From: Lactobacillus helsingborgensis
GTDB lineage: Bacteria; Bacillota; Bacilli; Lactobacillales; Lactobacillaceae
Direction: 5' to 3'
Assembly: GCF_000970855.1 (NCBI RefSeq)
Contig: NZ_KQ034046.1
Location: 905,755-969,754, forward strand
Length of the DNA stretch: 64,000 bases
A model generated the notes under the pieces. That model searched no databases. It was not told where the DNA came from and worked only from the letters and a program-made list of their open reading frames with translations. Below are positions 27,392 to 36,974 of this stretch, one piece after another (the first letter of the stretch is position 1; each line of letters starts with the position of its first letter). Both the position numbers and the translations under genes were made by a program.

Positions 27392-29068
27392 TTAAAATAA
27401 ACCGCTGATTTTACCATTATTGTCTACATCAATATCTAAAGCAGCTGGGTGTTTTGGTAAACCTGGCATGTCTAAAACATGCCCTGTCGTTATAACTATA
27501 AAACCAGCACCATTTTTCAAACTGGCTCCTTTGACATGCAAAGTAAAATCAGTTGGTGCACCCAACAATTTTTGGTTGTCAGTAAATGAATATTGAGTTT
27601 TGGCAATAATTACGGGTAATTTATCCTTTCCCATTTTTTCAAGCTCGTGAATATCTTTTTTAGCCTTTTCACTGTATTCAACTTTTGAGGCATGATAGAT
27701 TTTTTGAGCTATTTTTTCAATTTTAGTTTTTACATCATCATTTTTTTGATATGTAGGTATCAGTTTACCAAGACCGGAATTTGCCAGTTTAACTATAGCT
27801 TTTGCGGCCTCTACTCCACCTTTTGAACCTTGTTCGTGGTAATCAACAACAACAGAATCAATTCCTTCATCTTTAATCAATTGCTGTAAGAGTGAAATTT
27901 CATTTTCACTATCTGTTGCAAAATGGTTAATTAGAACAATAACGGGAATGCCGTAATTTCGCATATTATTCATATGTCTCTTAAGATTTGCAAAACCGCT
28001 ACGTAAAGCAGACAGATTTTCAGTACTTAAGCTATCTGTAGTACCTTCAGCTTGGTATTTTAAGGCACGTACGGTGGCAACCACTACACTGGCATCGGGC
28101 TTTTTATCCAAATGACCCGAAACAAAATCCATGAACTTTTGACCGCCCAAGTCGCTGCCAAATCCTGCTTCGGTCAATACATAATCACTTAAGTGCAAAG
28201 CCAAGTTAGTGGCAATGACAGTATTAGCGCCATGAGCAATATTAGCAAAAGGACCGCCGTGAACTAAAGCCGGTGTGTGTTCGATAGTTTGCACAAGATT
28301 GGGTTTAAGGGCATTGGCAAGTAAAGCGGCAATCGCACCTTCAAAGCCAAGGTCACTAACGTAAACTGGTTTATCTTCTTTGGTATAACCAACCAACATC
28401 AAACCAATTCTCTTTTTCAAATCATCAATATCGGTGGCCAAACATAAAATAGCCATTAACTCGTTAGCAACAGTAATTGCAAAACTTGATTTGTGCTCCA
28501 CGCCGTTAAATTTGGAACCGTGACCGACAGTGATGTTTCTTAAACTACGGTCATTAACGTCAATTCCGCGCTTTAATAAGATTCTATCAGGATCAAGACC
28601 GATTGCATTTCCTTGATAAATGTAGTTATCAACTAAAGCAGCCAATGTGTCAATAGCAGCTGTCAAAGCATGCATATCACCAGTAAAGTGGAGGTTAATA
28701 TCTTCCATAGGAATTACTTGCGCTTGTCCTCCGCCTGTTGCTCCACCTTTTAAGCCGAAAACCGGTCCCATTGATGGTTCTCTTAAAGCAATCATAGTCT
28801 TTTCATGTAACTGGTTGTTGATGGCATCTGCTAGACCAATTGTCATAGTCGACTTGCCTTCTCCTGCAGGAGTGGGTGAAATTGAAGTAACCAAAACAAG
28901 TTTACCCAAGTGCTTAGTTGCTAATGTCTTTTTAATTGCCTGCCAATTAATCTTAGCTTTATCATTGCCGTATGGCTCAATATCTGTGCTACTTAAACCA
29001 ACTTTAGCAGCAATTTCGTTAATGGGTAATGCGTGTGCTTCTTGTGCAATTTGAATATCTGTTTTCAT
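27392..29068 (-). CDS. fhs: Formate-tetrahydrofolate ligase
   Basis: Cytoplasmic enzyme making 10-formyl-THF from formate, THF and ATP, supplying one-carbon units for purines and formyl-Met-tRNA. A 558-aa protein of normal length. The P-loop [17 protein letters not shown] lies around residues 66-82, followed by [19 protein letters not shown] near 97-115 and [12 protein letters not shown]-type segments. The upstream region to 29254 carries no obvious riboswitch. The gene stands immediately before lspA, an unusual neighbour functionally. Confidence 0.96.
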   Translation of the reverse strand: MKTDIQIAQEAHALPINEIAAKVGLSSTDIEPYGNDKAKINWQAIKKTLATKHLGKLVLVTSISPTPAGEGKSTMTIGLADAINNQLHEKTMIALREPSMGPVFGLKGGATGGGQAQVIPMEDINLHFTGDMHALTAAIDTLAALVDNYIYQGNAIGLDPDRILLKRGIDVNDRSLRNITVGHGSKFNGVEHKSSFAITVANELMAILCLATDIDDLKKRIGLMLVGYTKEDKPVYVSDLGFEGAIAALLANALKPNLVQTIEHTPALVHGGPFANIAHGANTVIATNLALHLSDYVLTEAGFGSDLGGQKFMDFVSGHLDKKPDASVVVATVRALKYQAEGTTDSLSTENLSALRSGFANLKRHMNNMRNYGIPVIVLINHFATDSENEISLLQQLIKDEGIDSVVVDYHEQGSKGGVEAAKAIVKLANSGLGKLIPTYQKNDDVKTKIEKIAQKIYHASKVEYSEKAKKDIHELEKMGKDKLPVIIAKTQYSFTDNQKLLGAPTDFTLHVKGASLKNGAGFIVITTGHVLDMPGLPKHPAALDIDVDNNGKISGLF

Positions 29069-29254
29069 TGCGCATGCCTCTTTCTGTATATTTAAATTTT
29101 AAAATTATTTTTCCATTTTAAGTAATACTCTTTTCATATTAGAATTTAGGTCCCACCTTTTAATTAATCATTTCAATTATAACAAATATTGCATGATTTT
29201 TATTCATTACTAGCCATAAATTAAGAATAACGCTAACTTTCCTCTTAGAAAGTA

Positions 29255-29280
29255 AAAAAGCGGGCTAAAGCCCACTTTTT
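29255..29280 (-). terminator. Terminator downstream of the small membrane protein gene
   Basis: AAAAAGCGGGCT (29255-29266) pairs with AGCCCACTTTTT (29269-29280). One position is C/A on the + strand but a G-U pair in - strand RNA, so the hairpin is made for the - strand transcript. Confidence 0.75.
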
Positions 29281-29611
29281 ATTTTTCACATCTTAATAAA
29301 TAATATTGCCCTACTTCTGCAACTTTTATTTTATAAATTTTGAAACAATACCATTGCAGGACAATCTGTGGTACTGCCACCTTTTTTATCTGTGTGCGAA
29401 ATGGTAATTTCAAAATATTCTCATTCCAATAAGAATAAACATATGTATAAAAAAGTAACATAACAAAGACTAAGGCACAAATTAGTGCTGGCCAATTAAA
29501 GACTTTAGTGCTTTCATATAGCAAGATTAGGCTTAAAAGCAGCACAATGAATACCCAACTGAAATAAATCAATCCGCACCGTCCTAAAATGACAAAATGT
29601 TTCTTTTTCAT
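29279..29611 (-). CDS. Small membrane protein, unknown function
   Basis: A 110-aa protein with two strong hydrophobic segments (about residues 10-32 and 40-63 of this start) and a basic, aromatic C-terminal half (QWYCFKIYKIKV). I do not recognise a family. I take the ATG at 29611, which has AGGAAAG 8 bases upstream, rather than the TTG at 29629, which overlaps the preceding phosphoesterase stop. It follows that gene closely and is probably co-transcribed with ypsC and the phosphoesterase. Confidence 0.6.
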   Translation of the reverse strand: MKKKHFVILGRCGLIYFSWVFIVLLLSLILLYESTKVFNWPALICALVFVMLLFYTYVYSYWNENILKLPFRTQIKKVAVPQIVLQWYCFKIYKIKVAEVGQYYLLRCEK

Positions 29612-29625
29612 ACGATCTTCTTTCC

Positions 29626-30855
29626 TCAATATTTAATTTTAGCTTTTAAGTTACTATGGTCAGTAATATCAAATAATGTCTTCATATACTTACTAAATCT
29701 TGGTCTTTGACTGACTAAAAGTTTAAACTCAGGAGAATTATAAAGCTTTTTAAGCTGTTTTTTTTCAATATGATTATGTCCAGTAAAGTACTGGTAGTTC
29801 ATTTCAATAAAAAGATGGTTAACTTTTTGTAATAGCTGAGATTCTTCAGTCTTTAAATGATCTTTTTTATTCGTGTTACCAGCTAAATTCCTAATCTGAA
29901 TTTCTTTTAAATACGAATGAAAATGGGTTAACTCTTTATTTTGCCTTTCCTCTGCGGTCAAATAAGGGGTCATATCAAACGTTTTGCGTTCATAGCTAAC
30001 ACAATTGGGACTGACTTTTACATTGCCATAAGCCTGATCATAAGAACAAAAACTTGAAGTTACTATTTCGGTTGCCGGAACTTTTTCCTTAGGACCAACA
30101 ATGTTTTGCGCGTGAATATGCCCGGAAAAGACAATCTTAACATCATAGTCTCGACACAAACGGCCTAATAATTGGGCATTGTTTAAAACAAATCCGCGAT
30201 TAACCGCTGGATTATGAACGTAAAGATTATGGTGCAAAAATAGCAGTGGCCGCAAGCCCTCTTTTTTTGCCTGCTCCAATTGTCTTTGTAACCATAAAAT
30301 CTGTTCCTCTCCTAATTGTCCTTCTGTAGTTGGGGCACCACTTGCTTCGTGGGTACCATAAATATTGGAATCAAGTAAAAGCAAAAGATATTGGCTATTT
30401 AACTGAACGCTGTAGGCTAATGAATTGGCGTCTTTACTAAGTGCGCAATCATAAGATTTTTTGAAAATATTTCGCCAATCTTCCGGGCTTATTTGATGGG
30501 CATATAATTGATTAGTCCCACGAAAAGATCTGGCCCAACCATCATAAATATCATGGTTACCAGGTAGCACCAGTAATTTTGTCTCTTTTAGCCTGTCAAA
30601 TATTTCGGCAAACTTTTGCGCAGAAATAAGTTCACCATTGAATGTGACATCACCTGTGACTATGATAGCAGCAGGCTTTTTTTCGTTGGCAAAATCAGAA
30701 AAAGCCCGCAAGGCAGTTTCCTGGTAATTTAAATCCTTACCTTGGCTGGTACCTTGGATAAGCTGAAATGCCTTACCATCATCATGTAAACTGTCAGCAA
30801 TCAGATGTGTATCGGTAATGACCCAGAATTCCGTATTTGCTTTATTTGTGATCAT
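29626..30855 (-). CDS. Calcineurin-like metallophosphoesterase
   Basis: A 409-aa enzyme with all dimetal motifs: DTHLIAD (D and H ligands, near residue 14), GDVTFNGE, GNHDIYDGW, HHNLYVHN and SGHIHAQN. The C-terminal ~120 residues are charged and helical and probably family-specific. It carries no signal peptide or membrane anchor, so it should be cytoplasmic. A TTG at 30885 is in frame, but the ATG at 30855 is a better start; it overlaps the ypsC stop by 14 bases, meaning coupled translation. Substrate (cyclic nucleotide, phospholipid head group or other) is unknown. Confidence 0.82.
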   Translation of the reverse strand: MITNKANTEFWVITDTHLIADSLHDDGKAFQLIQGTSQGKDLNYQETALRAFSDFANEKKPAAIIVTGDVTFNGELISAQKFAEIFDRLKETKLLVLPGNHDIYDGWARSFRGTNQLYAHQISPEDWRNIFKKSYDCALSKDANSLAYSVQLNSQYLLLLLDSNIYGTHEASGAPTTEGQLGEEQILWLQRQLEQAKKEGLRPLLFLHHNLYVHNPAVNRGFVLNNAQLLGRLCRDYDVKIVFSGHIHAQNIVGPKEKVPATEIVTSSFCSYDQAYGNVKVSPNCVSYERKTFDMTPYLTAEERQNKELTHFHSYLKEIQIRNLAGNTNKKDHLKTEESQLLQKVNHLFIEMNYQYFTGHNHIEKKQLKKLYNSPEFKLLVSQRPRFSKYMKTLFDITDHSNLKAKIKY

Positions 30856-31975
30856 TTTTCTTAGTCCAGTATTGGTAAAAGTCAACTCTTAAATTACCGT
30901 TGAATAATTTCCGCTTTTTAGTTGCCTTTTTACCAAAAAATTCTTCAAACTTTGGATCTCCAACTAAATAATATTGACTGAAACTATCGTATTTTAAAAG
31001 CGTTTCTCCCATTTGTTGATAAAGATCTTCTGCTGATTTGCGGTCCTTTAATCTTTTTCCATAAGGTGGGTTGGCAATTATGACTCCATTTTCCAAATCT
31101 GTAGCAAAATCTTTTACAGCAACTTGCTTAAAATAAATATCCTGTAAAACACCGGCATTATTGGCATTTAATTTTGCTATTTCTAAGATAGATTGGTCAA
31201 TATCACATGCCCAAATTGGCTGTTCAAGAGGCTTGACTTGGCTTTTAGCTTCATTCACCATGTCTTGGTGAAGCGAATGATTAAACCAGTCAAAGCCATC
31301 AAATGCAAATTGGCGCCACATTCCAGGTGCGATATTCTTGCCAATTAAAGCTGCTTCAATTGCTAAAGTCCCAGAACCTGTCATAGGATCAATCAATGGA
31401 TGAGTACCGTCATAAGGTGTAAGTTTGAGCAAACCAGCTGCGAAGTTTTCTTTAAGCGGGGCGCCGCCATGTTCTATTCTATAGCCTCTTTTAAATAAGC
31501 TTGAGCCGGTTGTATCAAGCGAAATTCTGGCAGTATCCTTATATATATGTATATCAAGTGGATATTCATTGCCACTTTCAGGCAAAAAGCCGCGCCGATG
31601 ATATTGATCAGACATTTTATTGACAATTGCTTTTTTTACAATTGACTGTATTCCGGGCTCAGAATGCAATTTTGATCTAACGGAACGACCGCTAACTGGA
31701 AATTTAGCGTCAACTGGCAGCAATTCAGCCCAATCAATATCATAGACCTGGTTATAAAGCGTATCAAAGTCAGTGGCAGAAAATTCTTTAAGCAGAATTT
31801 TAACGCGGTCTGCTGCTCTCAACCACAAATTTGTCTTAACGATATCACTTTGATCACCATTAAAGAAAACACGACCGTTTTCAGTTCGCGTTTTATAACC
31901 CAGTGCTTGCAGTTCTTTAGCAACAACGCTCTCGAATCCAACACCCATTGTTGTATAAAGTTGATATTTTCCCAT
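30842..31975 (-). CDS. ypsC: THUMP-domain class I RNA methyltransferase (YpsC/RlmL-like)
   Basis: A 377-aa enzyme with an N-terminal ferredoxin-like/THUMP RNA-binding region (about 1-155) and a Rossmann SAM methyltransferase domain. DPMTGSGTLAIEAALIG (near residue 197-213) is the SAM-binding motif and IANPPYGKRL (near 300) the N6/N2-methylation catalytic motif. It corresponds to the N-terminal methyltransferase half of E. coli RlmL (23S rRNA m2G2445). It lies next to rnpB and gpsB as in Bacillus. Site specificity was not checked. Confidence 0.88.
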   Translation of the reverse strand: MGKYQLYTTMGVGFESVVAKELQALGYKTRTENGRVFFNGDQSDIVKTNLWLRAADRVKILLKEFSATDFDTLYNQVYDIDWAELLPVDAKFPVSGRSVRSKLHSEPGIQSIVKKAIVNKMSDQYHRRGFLPESGNEYPLDIHIYKDTARISLDTTGSSLFKRGYRIEHGGAPLKENFAAGLLKLTPYDGTHPLIDPMTGSGTLAIEAALIGKNIAPGMWRQFAFDGFDWFNHSLHQDMVNEAKSQVKPLEQPIWACDIDQSILEIAKLNANNAGVLQDIYFKQVAVKDFATDLENGVIIANPPYGKRLKDRKSAEDLYQQMGETLLKYDSFSQYYLVGDPKFEEFFGKKATKKRKLFNGNLRVDFYQYWTKKNDHK

Positions 31976-31991
31976 CTTCGACTCTTTCTTT

Positions 31992-32029
31992 TTAAAAAAA
32001 GCGTTGAGCCCTTTGAAAAGCTCAACGCT
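31992..32029 (-). terminator. Rho-independent terminator of rnpB
   Basis: GCGTTGAGC (32001-32009) and GCTCAACGC (32020-32028) with a 10-base loop; the flanking A-run (31994-32000) gives a U-tail on - strand RNA. It lies right after the rnpB 3' end. Confidence 0.88.
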
Positions 32030-32035
32030 GCCAAT

Positions 32036-32461
32036 GCAAATTTCTATAAGCCACGTTCTGTTCAGGTATTTGCGGCATAAACACCTTTAGCAGCCATCTA
32101 TCTTTGTTAAATAATAACAATCCAATCTTTAGTTCAATTTCTTAGATTGAAACGCCCCCACCAAGTTTGGGTTGCACGCTCGCAGGGTTTACCTCGTTCC
32201 ACCAAAAATGTTTCCATCTTTGCTTCGTCACTGTGGCACTTTTCAGAATATTCATGCATATCCTTAGTAGGACTTAGCATTTTTTTCGCCGTAATCTAAA
32301 TTTTTTAAGCTGTTAAATTTGTTATTTCTGCTCAAAATTGTAGATTCTTTAGCTTATTGGGCTAAATACGATCACTACAAGCATCGCAGCTTGTGCGTGC
32401 GTGGACTTTCCTCAGCTTGATCATTTACATGTCAAACCGCGACTGCTCAAAATTTGCACCA
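32036..32461 (-). ncRNA. rnpB: RNase P RNA (class B)
   Basis: Catalytic RNA that matures tRNA 5' ends. On the - strand the conserved blocks occur in order: GAGGAAAGTCC (P4/CR-I side), GTGCCACAGTGACGAAG, TGGAACGAGGTAAACCC and AACAGAACGTGGCTTATAGAA (3' P4 strand and end). A promoter is present just upstream (TATAAT at 32468-32473), giving a start near 32461, and a terminator just downstream. The order gpsB-rnpB-ypsC is that of Bacillus. The ends are approximate by several bases. Confidence 0.93.
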
Positions 32462-32467
32462 TTAAAA

Positions 32468-32496
32468 ATTATAACAAAGCTTATTCTTTTTGTAAC
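32468..32496 (-). promoter_or_regulatory. rnpB promoter
   Basis: GTTACA (32491-32496) and TATAAT (32468-32473) on the - strand with a 17-base spacer, overlapping the end of gpsB. It explains how rnpB is expressed independently of gpsB. Confidence 0.7.
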
Positions 32497-32921
32497 CCAT
32501 AAACTCGTTGTTCAAGGTTATAAACTTTACGCTCAAGTGTAGAAATTCTCTGAATAATAGCCATGTTAGTGGAATTTTCAGCTTGAGAATTTTCTTCATT
32601 CATTGAACCGAAGTTTTGACTTGCTCGCTGCTGACTAGGTGTATATGTGCGTACATTTTCAGAAGTGGAAGAAAGATTTTCTGTTCTGGTTCTTTGATTC
32701 TGAAGGGAGTTTTCTTTATGTTGGTCTTCCATCAGTTCACCCTGAAGTTTACCAATTTGACCATAAAGATCTTCAATTATTTGTTCAAAGGTATCGTAAT
32801 CAGCGATCACTTTATCCAAAAAAGCGTCTACTTCATCTGGGTCTAAACCTTTAACTTTGGTTCTAAATTGTTTTTTTAATATATCCTTCGTGGATAGTTG
32901 AATATCATTTAAATCTGCCAT
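32481..32921 (-). CDS. gpsB: Cell division regulator GpsB
   Basis: A 146-aa DivIVA-domain protein that couples division with peptidoglycan synthesis by binding PBP1A. The N-terminal domain (about 1-70) holds LSTKDILKKQF, VKGLDPDEVDAFLDKVIADY and a coiled coil; a flexible Ser/Asn/Thr/Gln-rich linker (about 75-115) leads to a second short coiled coil (ISTLERKVYNLEQRVYGL) that makes the trimer. AAAGGAG precedes the ATG at 32921; an in-frame TTG at 32945 would overlap that site. Its partner PBP1A is encoded 1.4 kb away. Confidence 0.93.
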   Translation of the reverse strand: MADLNDIQLSTKDILKKQFRTKVKGLDPDEVDAFLDKVIADYDTFEQIIEDLYGQIGKLQGELMEDQHKENSLQNQRTRTENLSSTSENVRTYTPSQQRASQNFGSMNEENSQAENSTNMAIIQRISTLERKVYNLEQRVYGLQKE

Positions 32922-33014
32922 GATAATATACAACTCCTTTTCCAATCCCCCTTATTCTAGCAAAAACTAATCTCGCTTAAAACTAAAATGTTAACTTTTA
33001 AACAAAGTTATTTT

Positions 33015-33581
33015 TTATTCATCGAATTTGTCTTCTTGATTTGCTTGATATTCTTCAGCTTCATCTTGCAGATCATAAAAATCAATTAATTCGAGGGGAT
33101 AATCTGTCGTTTTTTGATAATCTCTGATTAAATTATAGTCAAACTTAGGTTTACCAGGATTTTCCGTATCATATATCATTAGGGCACCGTCTGTATGCAT
33201 TAACATGAAGTTTTGATAATTTCGTAGTTGCACTGGACTATGATACGGTTCTTTGGAAGTTGAGGCAAAGAAATCAACTTGACTTTTTAAGGCCAAAAAC
33301 TTTTCTTGATTGTTCTCATTCCATCTGCTGGCAAATTCTTCATAGGGAATGATGATAGAAACACGCACAGGAAATTTTTCACGTAATTCAATAGCAACTT
33401 CACTTGCCCACTGCTCAACTCCCAAATTTGCCCCAGTAATTATCCAATCAAGCTGACCATTTTCCAGCAAGTTAATCATATGCTTTTTTAAAACTAATTT
33501 AATGATTTTAATTTTAGGATCTTTATCACTATATGTATTTAATTCGTAATTGCGGTATCCAGTAATCCATAGTCTTTGCAT
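33015..33581 (-). CDS. ypsA: DUF1273/YpsA family SLOG-type protein
   Basis: A 188-aa Rossmann-like protein of the SLOG superfamily (YpsA, DUF1273). RLWITGYRNYEL at the N-terminus, WIITGANLGVEQWASEVA near residue 46 and IIPYEEFASRWNE near 77 form the predicted nucleotide-ligand pocket. In B. subtilis YpsA affects cell division. It is divergent from recU, and the intergenic region is about 70 bp. The acidic C-terminal tail (DEAEEYQANQEDKFDE) is variable in the family. The ligand is unknown. Confidence 0.88.
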   Translation of the reverse strand: MQRLWITGYRNYELNTYSDKDPKIKIIKLVLKKHMINLLENGQLDWIITGANLGVEQWASEVAIELREKFPVRVSIIIPYEEFASRWNENNQEKFLALKSQVDFFASTSKEPYHSPVQLRNYQNFMLMHTDGALMIYDTENPGKPKFDYNLIRDYQKTTDYPLELIDFYDLQDEAEEYQANQEDKFDE

Positions 33582-33650
33582 AATGAAACAAATGGCTCCT
33601 TGTTCAAAAACTTTTTCTTTATTGCTATAATGCTAGCAGGAGTGAGATTG

Positions 33651-34283
33651 ATGGTCAAATATCCAACCGGCAGCTCAGCTGCTTTTCGCAAAACAGATTA
33701 TAAGTCTCAAAGTAAACGTCAAAAAAGAAAACATAAGAATATTAATTTTTCTGATCGAGGAATGAACCTTGAGCAAATGATTAATGAATCTAATAAGTAT
33801 TACCGTGTTAAAGAAATAGCTGTAGTACACAAAAAGCCGACGCCAGTTCAAATTGTGAAAGTTGATTATCCTAAAAGGTCACGGGCAGTGATCAAAGAAG
33901 CTTACTTTCGTCAAGAATCAACGACTGATTATAATGGTGTTTATAATGGCTACTATCTAGATTTTGAGGCTAAAGAAACTAAGAATAAGACCAACTTTCC
34001 TTTAAAAAACTTTCATGAACATCAAATAGTCCATTTAGCAGAATGCTTGAAGCAAAAAGGAATTTGCTTTACAATAATTGGATTTACGAGCTTAAATCGC
34101 TATTTTGTTACTCCGGCAAGTGCAATTATCAAAGCCTGGTGGACAAAAGATAAGAGCTCATTAACATTAAAAGAAGTTGAGGAATGGTCAATAGAGATTA
34201 AGAGCGGCTTTCAACCAACCCTTCCCTATTTGCAAGCTGTAGATCACTTTATCTCGGATAGGAAAATGAAAGATGACGAATAA
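33651..34283 (+). CDS. recU: Holliday junction resolvase RecU
   Basis: A 210-aa endonuclease of the PD-(D/E)XK fold that cuts Holliday junctions in Gram-positives. Key regions are NRGM-like SDRGMNLEQMINESN near 37-51, TDYNGVYNGYYLDFEAKET (about 92-110; the D and E-x-K metal and catalytic residues) and FPLKNFHEHQIVHL. The reading frame is open upstream to 33576, but AGGAG lies just before the ATG at 33651 and a TATAAT at 33626-33631, so the gene starts here. It overlaps pbp1A by 11 bases; the recU-pbp1A pair is conserved across Bacillota. Confidence 0.93.
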   Translation: MVKYPTGSSAAFRKTDYKSQSKRQKRKHKNINFSDRGMNLEQMINESNKYYRVKEIAVVHKKPTPVQIVKVDYPKRSRAVIKEAYFRQESTTDYNGVYNGYYLDFEAKETKNKTNFPLKNFHEHQIVHLAECLKQKGICFTIIGFTSLNRYFVTPASAIIKAWWTKDKSSLTLKEVEEWSIEIKSGFQPTLPYLQAVDHFISDRKMKDDE

Positions 34284-36648
34284 AAACTTTAACTCGAATA
34301 ATGGTCGTGAATCACGGAAGAATTATCGCCAGAATTTACCTAAACCATTATGGCGCAGAATACTCAAATGGGCTTTTTTAGGAATTTTTCTCCTATTAAT
34401 TGCTGGTGTCGGGCTCTTTGCTTTCTATGCAAAAGATGCTCCTAATATCAGTAGAGCTGATTTAGAAAGTGGTGGTTCATCAGGTATTTATAATACTAAT
34501 GGCAAATTTATCATGTCGCTTGGGACTGAAAAAAGGCTTTATGTTAAAGACAGCAAAGACTTACAGTTGTTGAAAGATGCTATTGTTTCAGTTGAAGACA
34601 AGCGCTTTTATAGGGATAACTTGGGTATCGACCCTATCCGTATTGTTGGCTCAATGCTTACTAATGCTAAAAGTAAAAGTATTTCTGCTGGTGGTTCGAC
34701 TATTACGCAACAACTCGTTAAGCTGACCAAATTTTCAACTTCCGCATCACAGCGTACCCTGCGGCGCAAGGCACAGGAAGCTTGGCTGGCTATGAGGGTA
34801 CAACGTGAATACAGTCATGATGAAATCTTAGAGTTTTATATTAACAAGGTTTATATGAATTACGGCAATACTGGTATTGGTACGGCTGCTAATTTCTATT
34901 ATGGTAAAAAAATTGGCGATTTAGACTTGGCGCAAACAGCAATGTTAGCGGGAATGCCTAATAGACCAACCGTTTATAATCCTTATACTTATCCGCAATA
35001 TGCCAAGTATCGCCGGGACATAGTCTTAAAGGCAATGTTAAACAACAAAAAGATTACTCAGGAGCAATACGATCAGGCAGTTAAAGAAAGCGTAAAAAAG
35101 GGGTTAAAACCTCATAACAAGCGTAAACAATCGAATTTACGTAAAATTAATGATCCTTATGTTAAGGAAGCAATTGCTGAAGTCAGGGCCAAAGGTTTTG
35201 ATCCGTTTCGTGATAATTTAAAAATTACTATTAATATGGATCAAAAAGCGCAGAAAAAACTTTACGAATTGGCTAACAATGGTACTATTCCTTTCACTAA
35301 TGATAAAATGCAAATTGGTGCGTCAGTAATTGACCCAAGCAATGGTCACGTAATTGCGATCTTAGGTGGTAGACACTTGCCTTCTTCAGTTCAGTTAGGT
35401 TTGGATCGTGCCGTACAAACTTCGCGCTCAACGGGATCATCAATCAAGCCTGTGTTAGATTATGGCCCCGCAATTGAATATCTTAATTGGTCTACTGCTA
35501 AAATGCTGGACGACAGCAAATATGTCTATCCGGGCACTAATATTCAGTTATATGACTGGGACAATAAATATGATGGCGTCATGACTATGAGACACGCCTT
35601 GGAACAATCACGTAATGTTCCGGCAGTTAAAACTTTGAGGGATGTCGGTATTAAGCGCGCAGCTAAATTTGCCGGCAAAATGGATATTAATATTCCTAAA
35701 GACTCTGGTCTTTCTGTTGCTATCGGTGCTAATGCTTCCAGTCTACAAATGGCAGGTGCATTCAGTGCTTTCTCTACAATGGGCGTCTACCATAAGCCGC
35801 AATTTGTTTCGAAAATTGAAACGCCAGATGGTTTAACAAGAAATTACGATTCCGAAGGAATTCGAGTAATGAGTAAAGCCACAGCCTATATGATTACAGA
35901 TATGCTTAAAGGTGTCATAAAGAACGGTTCTGGAAAGAATGCGCAAATTAAAGGATTGCACCAAGCTGGTAAAACCGGTTCTGTTAAATATTCTGAAGAA
36001 GAATTAGCCCGTTACCCTAATTACAGGTCAACTCCGAAAGATTCATGGTTTGTTGGTTACACTCAAAGCTATTCAATAGGCGTTTGGACTGGTTATGATA
36101 ACTTAAAGGACGGTACAATTTCTGGTATCGGTCAACAATCTGCTCAATTGTTTTATAAGAATATGATGTCTTATTTAATGAGAAATAAAGAAAATGTTGA
36201 CTGGCAAAAACCTGATTCTGTCATCAGAGCTAGAATTGCTCGCAATTCCAATCCGCCTGAAGTATCATCAACTGGCGACTGGCAATTGTTCGTGCGGGGT
36301 CACTCTCCTATTGGTATTGTTGATGACAGTAGTGATTATGATGAAGATGATGAAAAAGCCGATAATAATAATTCTTCATCGACTACAAATACCCAAGAAA
36401 ATAATTCAACTCGAAATGAGCAAAATGGTACCGCTAGACAATCAAATAAAAACCAAAGAAAGTCTAAAAGTAAGAAGGAAAATCAACAGTCTACTAACGG
36501 AAATGAAAGTAACTCCGAGGATTCTGGTCAGAATAATAATCAAAATGATTCTAATTCTGGCAATTCCACCGAAAATGAGCAAAAGCCTAATAAACCAGGT
36601 GGTGACAATTCAAATTCATCTAATGGCGAAGGTAGCCATCATCACTGA
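34273..36648 (+). CDS. pbp1A: Class A penicillin-binding protein PBP1A
   Basis: A 791-aa bifunctional peptidoglycan synthase. A cytoplasmic stub and one membrane segment (about 33-52) are followed by the GT51 glycosyltransferase (about 80-250; catalytic Glu108 in SVEDKRFY, GGSTITQQLVK) and a transpeptidase domain with the SxxK nucleophile S389 (GSSIKP), SRN near 453 and KTGS near 571. The C-terminal ~110 residues are a low-complexity Asn/Ser/Gln tail with an acidic start, ending in His-His-His. It overlaps recU, with a strong terminator after it. Likely partner of GpsB. Confidence 0.95.
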   Translation: MTNKNFNSNNGRESRKNYRQNLPKPLWRRILKWAFLGIFLLLIAGVGLFAFYAKDAPNISRADLESGGSSGIYNTNGKFIMSLGTEKRLYVKDSKDLQLLKDAIVSVEDKRFYRDNLGIDPIRIVGSMLTNAKSKSISAGGSTITQQLVKLTKFSTSASQRTLRRKAQEAWLAMRVQREYSHDEILEFYINKVYMNYGNTGIGTAANFYYGKKIGDLDLAQTAMLAGMPNRPTVYNPYTYPQYAKYRRDIVLKAMLNNKKITQEQYDQAVKESVKKGLKPHNKRKQSNLRKINDPYVKEAIAEVRAKGFDPFRDNLKITINMDQKAQKKLYELANNGTIPFTNDKMQIGASVIDPSNGHVIAILGGRHLPSSVQLGLDRAVQTSRSTGSSIKPVLDYGPAIEYLNWSTAKMLDDSKYVYPGTNIQLYDWDNKYDGVMTMRHALEQSRNVPAVKTLRDVGIKRAAKFAGKMDINIPKDSGLSVAIGANASSLQMAGAFSAFSTMGVYHKPQFVSKIETPDGLTRNYDSEGIRVMSKATAYMITDMLKGVIKNGSGKNAQIKGLHQAGKTGSVKYSEEELARYPNYRSTPKDSWFVGYTQSYSIGVWTGYDNLKDGTISGIGQQSAQLFYKNMMSYLMRNKENVDWQKPDSVIRARIARNSNPPEVSSTGDWQLFVRGHSPIGIVDDSSDYDEDDEKADNNNSSSTTNTQENNSTRNEQNGTARQSNKNQRKSKSKKENQQSTNGNESNSEDSGQNNNQNDSNSGNSTENEQKPNKPGGDNSNSSNGEGSHHH

Positions 36649-36650
36649 GT

Positions 36651-36688
36651 AAAAAAGAAACGTCGAAAAATTCCGACGTTTCTTTTTT
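36651..36688. terminator. Bidirectional terminator after pbp1A
   Basis: AAAAAAGAAACGTCG (36651-36665) and CGACGTTTCTTTTTT (36674-36688) with an 8-base loop, symmetric for the convergent genes. Confidence 0.9.
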
Positions 36689-36890
36689 ATTTTCTTACTA
36701 TCAAATAAACTAATAGTTCTACTAAAAGAATAAATATAAAGAAGACAATTAAAACAGCTAAGGAAACTAATTTAACATTCATGGTATTAACAGCGCCAGT
36801 TCCGTCATAAGGACGTAGCCAGAGAAATATTGCTGTGATTATGAAAAGGATTGTTAGAACTACGTTAGTTATGTGCCACTTATTCATCAA
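36687..36890 (-). CDS. Small two-TM membrane protein (DUF3923-like)
   Basis: A 67-aa protein with two hydrophobic helices (about 6-24 and 42-65) linked by a short polar loop containing RPYDGTGAVNT. Size, topology and that loop resemble DUF3923 proteins of lactobacilli and bacilli, which have no known role. It stands alone, convergent with pbp1A, upstream of which nth lies on the same strand after 84 bases. Confidence 0.6.
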   Translation of the reverse strand: MMNKWHITNVVLTILFIITAIFLWLRPYDGTGAVNTMNVKLVSLAVLIVFFIFILLVELLVYLIVRK

Positions 36891-36974
36891 GTTTACCCCT
36901 CAAGCAAATTGTATTTGCTTAAAATAATATTATATTTTTCATAACATTATACCATTATTTTCTAACAATTAATA

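Noticed and set aside
29069-29254. Tetrahydrofolate riboswitch before fhs
   Set aside because: No conserved THF-riboswitch core could be recognised in the short leader.
32616-32854. Two + strand frames opposite gpsB
   Set aside because: Antisense to a well-identified gene, with no homology or ribosome-binding signals.
36194-36652. 152-aa frame overlapping the end of pbp1A in another frame
   Set aside because: Produced by the low-complexity Asn/Ser coding region; Ile/Met-rich and without a ribosome-binding site.
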